From positions 5,281-69,280 of the forward strand of contig JBNKIW010000019.1 in the NCBI GenBank assembly GCA_050290865.1: DNA of 64,000 nucleotides, read 5' to 3'. The position numbers were made by a program, and so were the translations under genes. Positions within the stretch are counted from its first letter, which is position 1; every line of letters begins with the position of its first letter. Of the stretch, positions 41,789 through 50,563 are shown in pieces. The notes below the pieces were generated by a model that worked only from the letters and a program-made list of their open reading frames with translations, had not been told where the DNA came from and did not search any database. This DNA is from JARRLC01 sp050290865. Lineage in GTDB: Bacteria; Pseudomonadota; Alphaproteobacteria; Rhizobiales; Rhodomicrobiaceae.

Positions 41789-43837
41789 ATGGGTATTTTT
41801 TGTTTCGTGCATGGGCGCGGCGTGCAGGTAAAACGCGTTGCGTCAATATGCGGTCTTAGCATTCTTTCGATCATCATCGCCGGGTGCAGCGCGCCAAATC
41901 AGCGTGTTGGCCACGTCGGCGCTTACGGCACGACCGGGTCGGTCCCGATCCCGTCGGAGCCCGTTTATGGCTACGGCTATGGAAAGCGGTACGGCGGCCA
42001 GAACGGCCACACGTCTTCCAGCGGCTATTACGGCTCCAGCGCCTATTCGCGCGCAAGCGATTACCGCGGGGCCTATCGTCCTGCCGGTCAAAGCCACGCG
42101 CCGTTCTCTGCCGGCGGTCACAGCGATTACAGCAAGACATCGGTGAAGCGCACGGCTCTGGCGCCGGTTTCGAGCCGCGCCTCTTTCGGGGGGAACTATT
42201 TCGCCATGCAGCCCGTCGGCGCTACGGCGACAGGCGGCAGCAAGGCGACTTATCAGCGCGTTGCCTACGATTACCGGACGAAGAACGACGGCTATTCGGG
42301 CAACAGGCGCTATAAACCCCGCCGCAAGAGCGACCGCGCTGAGGGCTACAGGATTGCGATCGAGCGTGGTGAATACGAGGTCGAGGCTGGCGACACGCTG
42401 TACGGCATTGCGCAGCGTTTCCACATGACTACGGACGAGTTGATGGATTTGAACGGCCTGAGAGGCTCCGAGATCCATCCCGGCCAGCGCCTGCGGCTGA
42501 GCAGGAATTCGGGCGCGGCGCCCGCGCGGCAGAGGCCCTCCGATCGCGGCGGTCGCGGTTACGCCAACAGCTATGACAACAGCCGCTATCAGCGCGACGA
42601 GCGTGCCTACAACACTTATCGCAATTCCACCAGCAGGCGCGGTTCCGGCACGGCCCGGGATTATTACGATGGCCGCGATCGCGACCGCGAGGCTTACGAC
42701 AATCGCGGTCAGGACCGCCGCGGCGAGTCCGCGGACCGGCGGCGCGGCTATGCCGACGACAGGAATGGTTATGACAACCGCCGTGACTCCTATGCGGATG
42801 AACGCCGCCGCTACGATGACCGGTCCGCTCGCCGCGCAAAGCGCCGTCCGCCCGTGTCCGAGTATGAAGGATATCGCAGCGACCGTAGTCGCGGCCGGTC
42901 GGTCAGCTATGCCGTTAAGCGTGGCGACACGCTGTTCGACATCGCACGGCGCAATGGGATCAGCCATCGTGAACTGGCGGACTACAACGATATTCCGCTG
43001 ACCGCGACGCTGTATCCGGGCCAAGTGCTGCGCATTCCGCGAGGCCGCGGCTATGACTGGGGCGTCGACCGTGGCCGCGATGGCCGCCGTGACGATGCCT
43101 CGAACCGGCGGGCCCGGCCAGAAGCCGCCCGACGGGAGCGGGAAAAACCTCGCGCACGTGTCGCAAAACCTCGCGCGCGTGTCGCCTCGAAGCCCCGCGT
43201 GCGCGTCGCCTCCGCCGAGCGGCGTCTGCGGAATGCACGGCCGATGGCCGCCGCCAGCGTCCGCAGCGACGCCGGCAACGCTGACGTGGCTGTGACCGGC
43301 GGTTCGACCATGCGGATGTCTCCCGAGAAGAGCGCGCCGTCGCAAATCGTTGCGGCCACCCACGAGGAATCCTCCGCTCACGCTTCGGCGGAGGCGAAAC
43401 CCAGCGTCGCGTCGGGTGAATGCGAGAGCCTGCTGGCCAATCCGGCGCAGCGCACGGCAAGAACTTTCCGCGAGCCGGTTCAAGGCGCGATCGTCTCGAA
43501 ATTCGGCGCGAAGGATGATGGCTCGTTCAACGACGGCATCAACTTCTCGGTGCCCAAGGGCACGCCGGTGAAGGCCGCGGAGAATGGCGTCGTCGCCTAT
43601 GCTGGCAGCGAGCTGGCGGGCTTCGGCAATCTGATCCTCATCCGTCATGCCGACGGCTTCGTCAGCGCCTATGCGCATAACGACAAGCTGATGGTCCGGC
43701 GCTGTGACGTGGTGAAACGCGGACAGACGATCAGCAAAGCGGGCGTGACCGGCAACGCCACCAAGCCGCAGCTTCACTTCGAGTTGCGCAAGGATTCGAA
43801 GCCGGTCGATCCGGAGGCATTCTTCTCGAGATCCTGA
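41789..43837 (+). CDS. NlpD/DipM-like LysM-LytM lipoprotein
   Basis: A 682-aa lipoprotein (lipobox IIAGCS near residue 32) with two LysM peptidoglycan-binding domains (about 194-236, YEVEAGDTLYGIAQRF; and 372-415, YAVKRGDTLFDIARRN) separated by a ~130-residue Arg/Asp/Tyr-rich disordered linker, and a C-terminal LytM/M23 domain (about 555-680). The LytM zinc site is degenerate: the first His of HxxxD is replaced in FNDGINFSVPKG, although AYAHN and LHFEL remain. This resembles NlpD, which activates amidases rather than cutting peptidoglycan itself, so a role in cell separation is likely. Start ATG 41789 has GAGG upstream; a GTG at 41822 is possible. Confidence 0.88.
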   Translation: MGIFCFVHGRGVQVKRVASICGLSILSIIIAGCSAPNQRVGHVGAYGTTGSVPIPSEPVYGYGYGKRYGGQNGHTSSSGYYGSSAYSRASDYRGAYRPAGQSHAPFSAGGHSDYSKTSVKRTALAPVSSRASFGGNYFAMQPVGATATGGSKATYQRVAYDYRTKNDGYSGNRRYKPRRKSDRAEGYRIAIERGEYEVEAGDTLYGIAQRFHMTTDELMDLNGLRGSEIHPGQRLRLSRNSGAAPARQRPSDRGGRGYANSYDNSRYQRDERAYNTYRNSTSRRGSGTARDYYDGRDRDREAYDNRGQDRRGESADRRRGYADDRNGYDNRRDSYADERRRYDDRSARRAKRRPPVSEYEGYRSDRSRGRSVSYAVKRGDTLFDIARRNGISHRELADYNDIPLTATLYPGQVLRIPRGRGYDWGVDRGRDGRRDDASNRRARPEAARREREKPRARVAKPRARVASKPRVRVASAERRLRNARPMAAASVRSDAGNADVAVTGGSTMRMSPEKSAPSQIVAATHEESSAHASAEAKPSVASGECESLLANPAQRTARTFREPVQGAIVSKFGAKDDGSFNDGINFSVPKGTPVKAAENGVVAYAGSELAGFGNLILIRHADGFVSAYAHNDKLMVRRCDVVKRGQTISKAGVTGNATKPQLHFELRKDSKPVDPEAFFSRS

Positions 43838-43912
43838 TCTTGCGAAGGGGGAGGTTTTCGCGTGCAGTCGCGTTACCTCCCAATGCCGGTCTGAGCCGCC
43901 GCGCATTCTTCC

Positions 43913-44386
43913 TCATAACGCGCCGATCGGAAGCGGGGTCCTGTCCTTGACCGTGCGGATGACGAAGCTGCTACGGATATCCTTGACCATCGGCAGTTTT
44001 ATCAGCTTGCCGAGCAGGAATTTCTCGTAGGCCTGCAGGTCCCTGACGACGACCTCCAGGAGGAAGTCCGCTTCGCCAGAAACCAGATGACAGGCGATCA
44101 CTTCCGGCATGCTTATGAACGCTTCCTGGATGGCCGAGGCGTTCTCGTCCTTGTGTCCGTCCACCTTGACGCCAACTATGACGGTCAGTCCGAGGCCGGC
44201 GCGGCTGCGATCCAGGTCGGCGCGGTATCCTGCGATGACCCCGGCCTGCTCGAGGGCTTTGACCCTCCTCAGACATGGCGTGGGGGACAATCCCACGCGG
44301 GCCGCGAGATCGGAATTCGGGAGGCGCCCCTCGGCCTGAAGAATCCGGAGGATGCGGCGATCGAATTCATCGAGTGTCTTCGGCAT
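43913..44386 (-). CDS. Lrp/AsnC-family transcriptional regulator
   Basis: A 157-aa regulator: HTH LDEFDRRILRILQAEGRLPNSDLAARVGLSPTPCLRRVKALEQAG, then RAM domain (LGLTVIVGVKVDGHKDE ... VIACHLVSGEADFLLEVVVRDLQAYEKFL). Start at 44386 is supported by GGAG 6 nt upstream; the longer frame back to 44482 is rejected. It diverges from the PLP decarboxylase gene with a 126-bp intergenic region, so it is the likely regulator of that gene. Confidence 0.92.
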   Translation of the reverse strand: MPKTLDEFDRRILRILQAEGRLPNSDLAARVGLSPTPCLRRVKALEQAGVIAGYRADLDRSRAGLGLTVIVGVKVDGHKDENASAIQEAFISMPEVIACHLVSGEADFLLEVVVRDLQAYEKFLLGKLIKLPMVKDIRSSFVIRTVKDRTPLPIGAL

Positions 44387-44512
44387 AAAGAACTCCGCAT
44401 TCGCAGCTTCGGAGCATATCTGGCTAATTTCCTGCCAGTTTCTGCACGAGAACGCAAGGATCGGCCCTCGCGTTGATGGCATAGTTCGGAAACAGCAGGG
44501 AGCGATGACGAG

Positions 44513-45931
44513 ATGACTTTTCGGAATGAATGTGAGGTCGCGGTTGAAGCGCTGGAAACGTTCGCTGCGGAAGCAGCGGATCGGCGCTCGGCGGTTATTC
44601 GCCAGCCGCCGATGGAGGCGTTGGCGCAGGAGCTCAAGATCGAGCCGCTTATCGCCGGCGGCGGGTTGCGCGGCGACTCTTTGCGCGCATTCATGACGAC
44701 CTATTTATCCGCGGCGACGCGCCTTCATCACCCGGGATACATGGCGCATCAGGTGGCCGTCCCGCATTCGCTGGGTGCTGTCGCGGCTCTCGTCGATGCG
44801 TTCACCAACAATGCCATGGCGATATACGAAATGGGACCATCCGCTGCGGCGGTCGAATACGCGGTTGTCAACTGGATGCTGGAAAAGGTCGGCTGGCGCC
44901 CGTCACCGCCGCCCGGCTCCGCCGCCGAAGACGGGCAGCACGGCGGAGGTACACTGACCCACGGCGGTTCGCTGGCCAACCTGACGGCCCTGGCGGCGGC
45001 CCGCAGCCGGGTGGCGCCCGATGCCTGGCGCAAGGGCAACCCGGGCAATCTGGTCATCGTGGCTCCGAAGGGCTCTCACTATTCCATTGCCCGCGCAGCT
45101 GGAATTCTTGGTCTGGGCCAGGATGCCGTCAAAGAGGCGCCCGCAGACGCCGACGGCAGGCTCGATCCCGGCAGGCTGGGAGAGTTCATCACCGGGCTTC
45201 GGCGTCAAGACCTGGTCATCCTGGCCGTTGTCGCCAACGCCTGTTCAACCGCTGTGGGGCTGTATGATCCCTTATGCGACGTGGCGGCGGTGTGTGAGGA
45301 GCTGGGCATATGGCTGCATGTCGACGGCGCGCACGGCGCTTCGGCGTTGATCTCGGAGCGGCATCGTTCGCTGCTTGACGGTGTGGAACTGGCCGACTCC
45401 CTGGTGTGGGACGCGCATAAGATGCTGCGCGCGCCGACCTTGTGCGCCGCCGTCCTGGTGCGTGATCACCGCGATCTCGATAACGCGTTCCATGAGGAAG
45501 CGAGCTATCTGTTCCACGAGAAGGATCAGCCGGGGTTCGATTTCATTCATCGGACCGTGGAGTGTACGAAGGCTGCCCTCGGGTTGAAGGTCTTCTTCGC
45601 TCTTGCCGCCGAAGGGGAACGGGGCGTCGCGGCGTTTATAGACCGGCAAACGGCGCTGGCGAAAGCGGCGGCAGATTTCCTACGAGCGAAGCCAGATCTC
45701 GAGGTGGCGGTGGAGCCGCAGTCCAATATCGTGTGCTTCCGCGTGGACGGGGGCGACGATCTTCAACTCTCCTTGCGGAAACGCCTTACGGAAACAGGAA
45801 ATCACTACATATCGACAACTGAGTTTCGCGGAAAACGCTGGCTGCGCCTCGCTCTGATGAATCCAATAACCACGCTGGGCGATATCGAGACGATGGTCGG
45901 TGAAATCGGCCAGCTTCGCGACGCCGGTTAG
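44513..45931 (+). CDS. PLP-dependent group II amino-acid decarboxylase
   Basis: A 472-aa fold-type I enzyme. PLP features: HGGSLANLTALAAARS (phosphate binding), WLHVDGAHGASALIS (Asp to pyridine nitrogen), and the Schiff-base Lys in SLVWDAHKMLRAP. The N-terminal HHPGYMAHQVAVPHSLGAVAALVDAFTNN segment is typical of the aromatic-L-amino-acid / glutamate / diaminobutyrate decarboxylase family. The exact substrate cannot be read from sequence. A divergent Lrp-type gene suggests amino-acid-responsive control. Confidence 0.9.
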   Translation: MTFRNECEVAVEALETFAAEAADRRSAVIRQPPMEALAQELKIEPLIAGGGLRGDSLRAFMTTYLSAATRLHHPGYMAHQVAVPHSLGAVAALVDAFTNNAMAIYEMGPSAAAVEYAVVNWMLEKVGWRPSPPPGSAAEDGQHGGGTLTHGGSLANLTALAAARSRVAPDAWRKGNPGNLVIVAPKGSHYSIARAAGILGLGQDAVKEAPADADGRLDPGRLGEFITGLRRQDLVILAVVANACSTAVGLYDPLCDVAAVCEELGIWLHVDGAHGASALISERHRSLLDGVELADSLVWDAHKMLRAPTLCAAVLVRDHRDLDNAFHEEASYLFHEKDQPGFDFIHRTVECTKAALGLKVFFALAAEGERGVAAFIDRQTALAKAAADFLRAKPDLEVAVEPQSNIVCFRVDGGDDLQLSLRKRLTETGNHYISTTEFRGKRWLRLALMNPITTLGDIETMVGEIGQLRDAG

Positions 45932-46094
45932 AGACGCATGCCTTTCGATGCTTCGCCATATCAATGCGCCCGCCATCCATCCAAACGCCCGCATCGAGCG
46001 GCAGCAGCGTCCTGGAGCGCAACGCCACCGGTGCGAAGCGGCCGATCACGCGGGAGAAGGCCGGCAGGCGCGCGCCGGCAAGCGCCAAGGCGGC

Positions 46095-47402
46095 TCAGCA
46101 ATCCAGGCTGTGGTTGCGCTCCCAGGCAGTGGCGTGGCTCATGAATGAATTCCACTCGCCCATCTTCAGCTTCACGTAGCTGTCGACGAACGCGCCGCCC
46201 AGCCCTGCGCGCACGGTCTCCGAGCGCTCCATCAGGCGCAAGGCGTCGAGGAGGTTGAGCGGCAGCTTGCGGACATTCTGCAGGGCGTGGCCGTCGGTAT
46301 ACATGTTGATGTCCAGCCGCTTGCCGGGGTCGCGGTTGTTGGCGATACCGTCTAGACCGGCCATCAGCAGAGCGGCGGGCGCGAGGTATGGATTGGTAGC
46401 CCCATCCATCAGCCGGAACTCGAACCGGCCGGCGTCGGGAATCCGAACCATGTGCGTGCGGTTGTTGCCGGTGTAGGTGATCGTATTCGGCGACCACGTC
46501 GCCCCCGACGCGGTGATGGGCGCGTTGATGCGCTTGTAGCTGTTCACCGCCGGGTTGAGAATGGCGCACAGATCGGCTGCCGCGTGCAGCACGCCGCCGA
46601 GGAAACCGTAAGCCAGCTTGCTCATGCCAAGCTCGCCCGCGGGATCGTGGAAAAGGTTGCGGCCGCCGTCCCAGAGGCTGACATGCATGTGGCAGCCGTT
46701 GCCGGTCAGATTGTTGAACGGCTTGGGCATGAAGGTGGCGCGCAGGCCGTGCGTCTCGGCCACGGTCTTCGTCATGTATTTGAAAAAGGCGTGGCGGTCG
46801 GCCGTCCTGAGCACGTCGTCATATTCCCAGTTCATTTCGAACTGGCCGTTGGCGTCCTCATGGTCGTTCTGATAGGGCTGCCAGCCCATCTCCTGCATGC
46901 CGTCGCACAATTCCTTGATGAGGTCATACTGCCGCATCAGGGCGAGCTGGTCGTAGCACGGCTTGGGATAGGTGTCGTTCGTATCGGCGAGGGCGGCGCC
47001 GTCCCGCGCGAGGAGGAAGAACTCACATTCGACGCCGGTTTTCATCTGCAGATTGTGGGCCCTGGCCTTGGCGATCTGCTGCTTGAGCACATGGCGCGGG
47101 GCATCGGCGACGGGCTGACCGTCGCAGAAAAGGTCGGAGGCGAGCCAGCCCACATCGGGCTTCCAGGGCAGTTGGATCAGGCTTTCGGGGTCGGGAACGG
47201 CGAGGATATCGGGGTGCGCGGCGGTGTGGTCCAGATGGGTAGCGAACCCGGCGAACCCGGCGCCGTCTTTCTGCATGCCCCCGATGGCGGCGGCAGGGAC
47301 GAGCTTGGCGCGCAGCACGCCGAACAGATCCACAAACGAAATCAGGAAGTACCTGATGCCCCGCTCTTTGGCCGCAGCGGCAAGATCCTGTGCCATCGCC
47401 AT
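46095..47402 (-). CDS. gmaS: Gamma-glutamylmethylamide synthetase (GlnA-III/GlnT-like)
   Basis: A 435-aa glutamine-synthetase-like enzyme expected to ligate methylamine to glutamate with ATP. GS motifs: GVECEFFLLARDG, NDHEDANGQFEMNWEYDD, NGCHMHVSLWDGG, NPAVNSYKRINAP, NRTHMVRIPDAGRFEFRLMDG. The N-terminal FLISFVDLFGVLRAKLVP is typical of the GlnT/GmaS subgroup rather than GlnA-I. Start after ACGGAGGA. The assignment to GmaS rather than GlnT rests mainly on context: it is divergent from an mgs-type synthase and close to a full mgd set. It would be the first enzyme of the NMG pathway. Cytoplasmic. Confidence 0.88.
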   Translation of the reverse strand: MAMAQDLAAAAKERGIRYFLISFVDLFGVLRAKLVPAAAIGGMQKDGAGFAGFATHLDHTAAHPDILAVPDPESLIQLPWKPDVGWLASDLFCDGQPVADAPRHVLKQQIAKARAHNLQMKTGVECEFFLLARDGAALADTNDTYPKPCYDQLALMRQYDLIKELCDGMQEMGWQPYQNDHEDANGQFEMNWEYDDVLRTADRHAFFKYMTKTVAETHGLRATFMPKPFNNLTGNGCHMHVSLWDGGRNLFHDPAGELGMSKLAYGFLGGVLHAAADLCAILNPAVNSYKRINAPITASGATWSPNTITYTGNNRTHMVRIPDAGRFEFRLMDGATNPYLAPAALLMAGLDGIANNRDPGKRLDINMYTDGHALQNVRKLPLNLLDALRLMERSETVRAGLGGAFVDSYVKLKMGEWNSFMSHATAWERNHSLDC

Positions 47403-47708
47403 TCCTCCGTCTTTCGCAAAATGCCCATTCTCTAATCAGCCATGGAGACGCCGCAAAAACAGGCAACGCTACCCTATGGCATCCGGGCGGCGCTTTCAAC
47501 TGCAAAGAACTATTTTTTCCTATGAGGATCGGTGAGTTTAGAACGGGGCGGGTCAAGTGGGGCTTCGTAGCGCGGTGAACCCGGCATCAACCGTCCATAC
47601 GTGGTTGCTAGAATCTTTCCCGTAAGGAAACTTTTTTGACTATAGCTATTGACCACACCTCCGCGCGCTTGTTACCCTTCCTTCACCAAGGGACGAGGAG
47701 ACGAAGGA

Positions 47709-48611
47709 ATGTGCGGGATCGCTGGCATCCTCTTCAAGAGGCCCGCCGCCAATCAGGTGCTCGGGCGGGCGCTGGCGGACATGCTGGACGGCTGTCAGCA
47801 TCGCGGTCCCGATTCGACGGGCTTTGCTCTTTACGCCAGCGCCGCGGCGGACCGCCTGCGCCTGCGCTTCCTGGTGGATGACGATGAAGACGCTTTGCCA
47901 CGGATCCGCACCGCCCTCGCCGACAACGGCGCCCGGATCTTTTCCGAGCGGCGCGAGGGATCGAGCGCGGTCTTCGACGTTAGCCATGCGGGCGAAATCC
48001 GGCCCTTCGCCTACGTCATGGAGCATGCCGCAAAGCTGGTCTCCCTCGGCACCACACTCGACATCATCAAGGATGTGGGCACGGCGCGCGATCTGGACGG
48101 CGTCTACAGCGTCGGTTCGATCGAGGGCAGTCACGGCCTTGGCCATGTCCGCCTCGCCACCGAATCCGATGTCAGGCCCGAGGCCGCGCACCCGTTCTGG
48201 GCCACCGGCTTCGCCGATGTCGCCATCGTCCACAACGGCCAGATCACCAATTACTGGAAGATGCGCCGCCGTCTCGAAGCGCGCGGCTTCGAATTCCGCA
48301 CCGACAACGACTCCGAGCTGATCGCCGTCTATATCGCGGACAAGATGGCGCAGGGCGTGACGCTGGAAGCGGCGCTTGAGCAGTCGGTCGATGATCTCGA
48401 CGGCACATTCTCCTTCCTCGTCTCGACACGCGACGGTCTCGGTTTTGCCAAGGACCGCCTCGCCGCCAAGCCGATGGTCATGTACGAGGACGACAGCCTC
48501 GTCGCCATCGCCTCCGAAGAAGTCTCGCTGAACCGGCTGTTTCCGGGCCAGCCCCTGTCCACCACCGAACCGGCCCCGGGAACGTTCCGCACATGGTCAC
48601 GATCGATCTGA
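47709..48611 (+). CDS. mgsA: N-methylglutamate synthase subunit A (GlxB-like class II amidotransferase)
   Basis: A 300-aa N-terminal-nucleophile glutamine amidotransferase. It starts MCGIAGILFKRP, with Cys2 the catalytic nucleophile; this fixes the start at 47709 (GAAGGA upstream) rather than 47649. Further motifs: DGCQHRGPDSTGF, GSHGLGHVRLATESDV and ADVAIVHNGQITNYWKMRRRLEARGF, TDNDSEL. It corresponds to the first domain of GltB and in NMG clusters releases the methylamine group of gamma-glutamylmethylamide. It overlaps the following gene by 19 nt. Confidence 0.9.
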   Translation: MCGIAGILFKRPAANQVLGRALADMLDGCQHRGPDSTGFALYASAAADRLRLRFLVDDDEDALPRIRTALADNGARIFSERREGSSAVFDVSHAGEIRPFAYVMEHAAKLVSLGTTLDIIKDVGTARDLDGVYSVGSIEGSHGLGHVRLATESDVRPEAAHPFWATGFADVAIVHNGQITNYWKMRRRLEARGFEFRTDNDSELIAVYIADKMAQGVTLEAALEQSVDDLDGTFSFLVSTRDGLGFAKDRLAAKPMVMYEDDSLVAIASEEVSLNRLFPGQPLSTTEPAPGTFRTWSRSI

Positions 48612-50563
48612 GCGCGCTGCCGGTGCGCGAGGCGAATGCGCTTCTGCGCTCGGCGGGCGCACGCGGCGAGGATATCGAAATCATCAATCCTGACGCCCGG
48701 CATCACATCGGCGCGGGGCTGATCCATCCCGTTGCCGTGCGCATCAAGGGCTCGGCGGGCTATTTCTGCGCTGGCCTGTCGCACGGCGCGCGTTTCGAGG
48801 TCGAATCCAATGTGGGCTGGGGCGTGGGCGACTCGCTCTATGCCGGGTCCGTCGTCGTCGGCGGCAATGCCGGGGCCATCGCGGGCGTCGCTCTGCGGGG
48901 CGGCGAAGTCGTCGTCAAAGGCAATGTCGGCAGCCGGGCCGGTCAGGTGATGAAGGCCGGGACGCTCCTGTGCTGCGGCAACGCCAGCTTCCTCGCCGGT
49001 TACATGATGTATGGCGGGCGTATCATCATTCTCGGCGACTCTGGCGAGCGCGTGGGCGAGGACATGAGCGGCGGCGCCATCTATGTGGGCGGCAAAGTGC
49101 AGACGCTCGGCTCCGACGCCACGACCGCCGCCGTCACGCCGGAGGAGGATGCGGACATCCGCGCGTTTCTGGCGAAATACGGCGTCGCTTTCGACGGTCC
49201 CTTCACCAAGGTCGTGAATGCGGGCGCCAAGCTGCGCTATGGCGTCGGCGAGCCCGTCACCCGCCCGCTGCCGCACACCGTATTCTCGGAAGGCGGTACC
49301 TATTGGAACGCCAAAGTCGCCGAGGACATCCAGGCCAAGAGCCGGATCGGGCGCTACCGCATCCGTGGCTATGGCGCTGCGAGGGCCGTGCCCCACTTTT
49401 CGGACATCGCCATCAAGGTGGACCCGAACCGGATCGGTGCGGCGGGTGACCCGCTCAAGGCCGTCGATCTCGCCATGACGCTGGGGGATCGCTTCGGCGC
49501 CCGTCCCCTTGCGCTTTCCATGCCGGTGCTGATCGCGCCCATGAGCTACGGCGCCCTGTCGAAATCCACCAAGATTGCGCTCGCCCGCGCCTCGCGCCTG
49601 TCGGGCATCGTCGAGAACACCGGCGAAGGCGGCATGCTGCCCGAGGAGCGCGCCGAAGCCCGCCAGCTCATCTATCAGTGCCTGTCCGGGCGCCTGGGCT
49701 GGAATATCCACGACATGCTGCGGGCGGACGCGCTGGAAATCTACATCAGCCAGGGCGCCAAGCCCGGTCTCGGCGGCCAGCTCATGGCCAAAAAAGTCAC
49801 GCCCGAACTGGCCTCGATCCGCGGCATCCCGGAAGGTATCGACCTGCGTTCCCCCTCGCGCCATCCCGATATCATGGGCGCCGACGATCTGGTGATCAAG
49901 ATCGAGGAATTCCGCGAGGCGACGGGCTACGCCAAGCCCATTTCGGTGAAGATGGGCGCGGGCCGCGTCCGCGACGACATCAAGATCGCCTGCAAGGACG
50001 GCTTCGATTTCGTGCAGCTCGACGGCATGCAGGGATCGACCGGCGCGTCCTCGTCCGAAGTTTTGGAAAATGTCGGCATCCCGACGCTGGCGGCTCTGCA
50101 GGAGGCGCTCGACGGTCTCGACGAGATCGGCCAGAAGGGCGACATGCCTATCGTGCTCATGGGCGGCATCAAGGACGGTGTCGATGCGGTTAAGGCGCTG
50201 GCGCTCGGCGCGGACGCGGTGGCCATGGGCACGGCGGCGCTCATCGCGGGCGGGTGCATCAGTTGCATGCAATGCCATGTGGGCAACTGTGTCGTCGGGA
50301 TCGCCACCCAGGACCCCGAGCACGAGGCGCGTTATCAGATCGAGGTGCAGGCCCAGGCCATGCACCGCTTCTTCGAGGCCGTGCGCTGGCAGATCGCGGC
50401 CATCACGCAGGCACTGGGCTATGACGATTTCCGCCAGTTGTCGCGCAAAGACCTCGTGGCGCTGACGCCGGAAGCCGCCGCCATCACCGGGCTGCCCTTC
50501 GATCCGTCGGCCAGAGTGGCGGAGGCGGCCATAGAGCATCCGTCACTGACGCAGGTGGCATGA
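48593..50563 (+). CDS. N-methylglutamate synthase, fused GXGXG (MgsB) and FMN glutamate-synthase (MgsC) domains
   Basis: A 656-aa protein with two parts. Residues ~1-220 form a GXGXG beta-helix (GSAGYFCAGLSHGARFEVESNVGWGVGDSLYAG, VVKGNVGSRAGQVMKAGTLLCCGNASFLAGYMMYGGRIIILG), equal to stand-alone GlxC/MgsB. Residues ~225-656 form the FMN-binding synthase domain (PMSYGALSKSTKIALARAS, GEGGMLPEE, QGAKPGLGGQLMAKKV, KMGAGRVRDDI, VQLDGMQGSTGAS, MGGIKDGVDAVKALALGADAVAMGTAAL) with the Fe-S Cys set CISCMQCHVGNC, equal to GlxD/MgsC. Known NMG clusters that I recall encode these separately; here they are one chain, in the reverse order to GltB. The stop overlaps the next start as ATGA. Confidence 0.9.
   Translation: MVTIDLSALPVREANALLRSAGARGEDIEIINPDARHHIGAGLIHPVAVRIKGSAGYFCAGLSHGARFEVESNVGWGVGDSLYAGSVVVGGNAGAIAGVALRGGEVVVKGNVGSRAGQVMKAGTLLCCGNASFLAGYMMYGGRIIILGDSGERVGEDMSGGAIYVGGKVQTLGSDATTAAVTPEEDADIRAFLAKYGVAFDGPFTKVVNAGAKLRYGVGEPVTRPLPHTVFSEGGTYWNAKVAEDIQAKSRIGRYRIRGYGAARAVPHFSDIAIKVDPNRIGAAGDPLKAVDLAMTLGDRFGARPLALSMPVLIAPMSYGALSKSTKIALARASRLSGIVENTGEGGMLPEERAEARQLIYQCLSGRLGWNIHDMLRADALEIYISQGAKPGLGGQLMAKKVTPELASIRGIPEGIDLRSPSRHPDIMGADDLVIKIEEFREATGYAKPISVKMGAGRVRDDIKIACKDGFDFVQLDGMQGSTGASSSEVLENVGIPTLAALQEALDGLDEIGQKGDMPIVLMGGIKDGVDAVKALALGADAVAMGTAALIAGGCISCMQCHVGNCVVGIATQDPEHEARYQIEVQAQAMHRFFEAVRWQIAAITQALGYDDFRQLSRKDLVALTPEAAAITGLPFDPSARVAEAAIEHPSLTQVA

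Noticed and set aside
48329..50539. 736-aa minus-strand frame across mgsA and the fused synthase
   Set aside because: Antisense shadow of two confidently identified genes with conserved motifs on the plus strand.
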